From Phycisphaeraceae bacterium (lineage in GTDB: Bacteria > Planctomycetota > Phycisphaerae > Phycisphaerales > UBA1924): a stretch of 64,000 bases of DNA. The stretch lies in contig JACKHF010000001.1 in the NCBI GenBank assembly GCA_020639155.1, positions 1,860,001 to 1,924,000 of the forward strand, given 5' to 3'. A program made the translations under genes and the position numbers. Shown in pieces: positions 62,155 through 64,000 of the stretch; within the stretch, counting starts at the first letter, position 1; every line of letters starts with the position of its first letter. Under the pieces are notes generated by a model. It was not told the origin of the DNA and did not search any database. It was given only the letters and a program-made list of their open reading frames with translations.

Positions 62155-63515
62155 TGGGAGACCCCGCTCGCGTCTTGAACGAGTTGCGCACCGAGTTCGG
62201 CATCGATTTTCGCATCAATGAGCGATCCGATCGGCACGCCGACGGGGTCAGAAACAACAACCAGATCGCCAGCAGCAAGACCCTTCTCGATTGTGATGTA
62301 CCAGGACTGTTCAAGCCCGACCGAAACAGGTCGCTGTTCGAGTCGGCCATCGGCGTTGACAACATTCACTTGAGCATCAATTACTGCCGAACGAGGCACA
62401 ACGATCTTTGGAGATGTTGGCTGACCGCGAAGCTCCACTTCGCAGAACGCACCCTCGATGAGTGGGGGGCGCTCACCCGGAATGAACTTCTCATATGGAC
62501 GATCGACCACAACGAACACGCCAGCAGTGTGTGTCTGGGAATCGATGTTTTCACGAACACGGTCGAATGTTGCATCCCATCGTGCTGTTGTCATACCCAT
62601 ATTGAGTCGCACTTCAGCTGTGATATTCAGTGCTTCCTGCAGTTGCGCCAGATCGATATTGGGTACCTGGATATCTTCGAACTGTCCAGTCTCGACAAGC
62701 GACCGCAGCGCGCCCATCCGAACCTGCGCTTCCACTTCTGTCTGGTCTATGCCCGATGCGTCGAATAGTTTCTCGTTCTTTTGAACAAACTGTCTGAGCT
62801 GTAGATTCACATCGCCAACACGGCACGCAAACGGTGCATGGACTACTGTTTTCGAAAGATCATACTTTGCGACAGCTAGCTGTGCCTCGCGAGAGGCGCG
62901 CCGTGCCTGTGCAGTGCGACGCTGCGCTGGAACCAGCGCAATCGAGTTCTGAATCTCCTGCACGATGCGGCGCTGGCCGAGTACCTCGCGCTCACGATCG
63001 TCGATTTCCATCTGTGTCGCAGCGGTCTTTTCGAGCGCATCACGGACGACTTGAAGGTCTGTCTCAGCGAGTGCGAGTGATGCCTTCTCAATTGCAAGCG
63101 TTGCGTTCAGATTTTCCTCGTTCGTGTCAAGCTCACCAAGTTCAGCGTCGATCTGCTCAATCTCGCTGGTCAACTGAGCAACAGACAACTCGTACTCGGT
63201 TGGATCGACTCGAAGAAGTTCTGCTCCCTCCGGGAGGAGCGTACCAGATCGAAGATCGGGATGGATTGCAACAACTCTTCCAGATACCTCGGATACTGCT
63301 CGCCATACACGCGCGGGCTGCGATGTCCCGTATCCTGTCACACGCGGCACAACCTCAATAGGTTCCGCTCGAATGACTCTGAGCAGATGAGACTGTTCCT
63401 GTGGTTCTGTGCGTTCCGGTGGTGCTTTTCGCATCACCAATGCAACAACGATCAGAACACCGATGAGAATCGGAGGAAAGACGAGCCAGCGGCGTCTACT
63501 GCGAGATTTCTGCAC
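62151..63515 (-). CDS. RND efflux periplasmic adaptor (HlyD/AcrA family)
   Basis: 454 residues from GTG 63515, chosen because AGGAG lies 7 nt upstream; the longer ATG 63602 has no site and adds unlikely residues. Basic start (QKSRSRRR), membrane anchor (LVFPPILIGVLIVVALVM), then lipoyl/barrel pieces around a long coiled hairpin (SEIEQIDAELGELDTNEENL, IDDREREVLGQRRIVQEIQN). End domain KIVVPRSAVIDAQVNVVNAD. Bridges the RND pump to an outer-membrane channel that is not in the window. Confidence 0.9.
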   Translation of the reverse strand: MQKSRSRRRWLVFPPILIGVLIVVALVMRKAPPERTEPQEQSHLLRVIRAEPIEVVPRVTGYGTSQPARVWRAVSEVSGRVVAIHPDLRSGTLLPEGAELLRVDPTEYELSVAQLTSEIEQIDAELGELDTNEENLNATLAIEKASLALAETDLQVVRDALEKTAATQMEIDDREREVLGQRRIVQEIQNSIALVPAQRRTAQARRASREAQLAVAKYDLSKTVVHAPFACRVGDVNLQLRQFVQKNEKLFDASGIDQTEVEAQVRMGALRSLVETGQFEDIQVPNIDLAQLQEALNITAEVRLNMGMTTARWDATFDRVRENIDSQTHTAGVFVVVDRPYEKFIPGERPPLIEGAFCEVELRGQPTSPKIVVPRSAVIDAQVNVVNADGRLEQRPVSVGLEQSWYITIEKGLAAGDLVVVSDPVGVPIGSLIDAKIDAELGAQLVQDASGVSQ

Positions 63516-63731
63516 AGCTTTGCTCCTGCCTGTGTACTGCGCGGTCCAAACCGCATGCAGTATGCGAACGAGGCATTGAGGCGATCGCCATGATAACAAC
63601 ACCCCGGAATGCAGTCAACGATCCGGCACCTCCACCAAATACGTACTGATGGGTTGTGCTCGCGTGGTGAGTGTGTTCTTTGAATGTGTGGGTTGCCCGT
63701 ATGCCAGGATCGATTACACTCAGAATAGCAA

Positions 63732-64000
63732 ATGATCCAGCAAGATAAATACACTCTGATCTTTTTCTACGGGCTGTTCATGGACGAGTCGGTGCTTACT
63801 GAAAAGGGCATCCAGCCAGCTTCCTCGGCGATCGGCTACGTGGATGGGTATGCTTTGCATATCGGAGAACGAGCGACACTTGTTCGAGAGGAAGGCGGTC
63901 GAACGTACGGCATCATGATGGCTATCGATGAAAAAGAAGCTCAGGCTTTGTATGCCGATGAAAGTGTTGCGGATTATCGCCGAGAGTCCGTTGTTGTGCA
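63732..64000 (+). CDS. Gamma-glutamylcyclotransferase (AIG2)-like protein, 5' part
   Basis: 89 codons are visible before the window ends. The opening IFFYGLFMDESVLTEKG carries the Tyr-Gly-x-Leu/Phe-Met signature of the GGCT/AIG2 fold. The stretch VDGYALHIGERATLVREEGG, followed by TYGIMMAIDEKEAQALY, fits the rest of the fold. Such enzymes act on gamma-glutamyl amines or peptides. No Shine-Dalgarno site is obvious. Confidence 0.75.
   Translation, partial: MIQQDKYTLIFFYGLFMDESVLTEKGIQPASSAIGYVDGYALHIGERATLVREEGGRTYGIMMAIDEKEAQALYADESVADYRRESVVV

Overview
The window looks like a chromosomal segment of a planctomycete of the class Phycisphaerae. The pointers are secreted proteins that end in dockerin-like DCNGDD / CDNDGRMNIFDFICFGN tails, a PEP-CTERM-like C-terminus, small zinc-ribbon membrane proteins, and a bifunctional ProDH/P5CDH. 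This assignment rests on family recognition by eye, not on a search. Most genes have moderately high GC and clear Shine-Dalgarno sites; a few stretches (about 37.8-38.7 kb and 49.7-52.2 kb) are visibly AT-richer and look acquired.

0-23 kb is mostly core metabolism and information processing. It holds the 3' part of mfd, phoU, ribF with a truncated TPR-type gene behind it, a PutA-like proline catabolic enzyme, a SUI1 protein, DoxX, an ECF sigma factor with its zinc anti-sigma factor, tag, a membrane pyrophosphatase (hppA) with an unusual extra loop, a YdiJ-type FAD/Fe-S dehydrogenase, alaS, a PEP-CTERM-like protein, a basic-tailed planctomycetal protein, a lipoprotein and tRNA-Pro.

24-33 kb is a copper/silver-type heavy-metal efflux operon on the minus strand. 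A small Cys-rich secreted protein is followed by CusC-, CusB- and CusA-like genes with overlapping start and stop codons, and then by a periplasmic protein with four tandem YHS/TRASH-like metal-binding modules. 33.5-42.6 kb is a patchwork: a serine hydrolase (beta-lactamase fold) bracketed by two 25-bp direct repeats, a GT39-like membrane glycosyltransferase, two VOC proteins, a PPOX-fold protein, a TIR/DUF4062-like protein of foreign composition, a fatty-acid desaturase, a DUF2959 lipoprotein, a DUF1801 protein and queC.

42.7-48.3 kb is a minus-strand operon of secreted proteins: an 864-aa protein, two tandemly duplicated 441-aa paralogues with identical dockerin-like tails, and an orphan dockerin-like tail. 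The three large genes are joined by the same 10-bp stop/start overlap. 48.3-52.2 kb is a decayed island around tRNA-Gly, with an integrase remnant, a transposase remnant and several orphan genes without recognisable function.

52.2-58.9 kb holds the most unusual locus, a tightly coupled five-gene minus-strand operon. Its genes encode a GT4 glycosyltransferase, a DegT/EryC1-type aminotransferase, a luciferase-like monooxygenase fused to a Nudix hydrolase, an FAD-dependent oxidoreductase, and a formyltransferase with an intact Asn-His-Asp triad. Together these could make and attach a formylated, oxidised amino compound; the product is unknown. Behind it (59-63.5 kb) lies an RND multidrug-type pump with its adaptor on the same strand, and the window ends inside a gamma-glutamylcyclotransferase-like gene.
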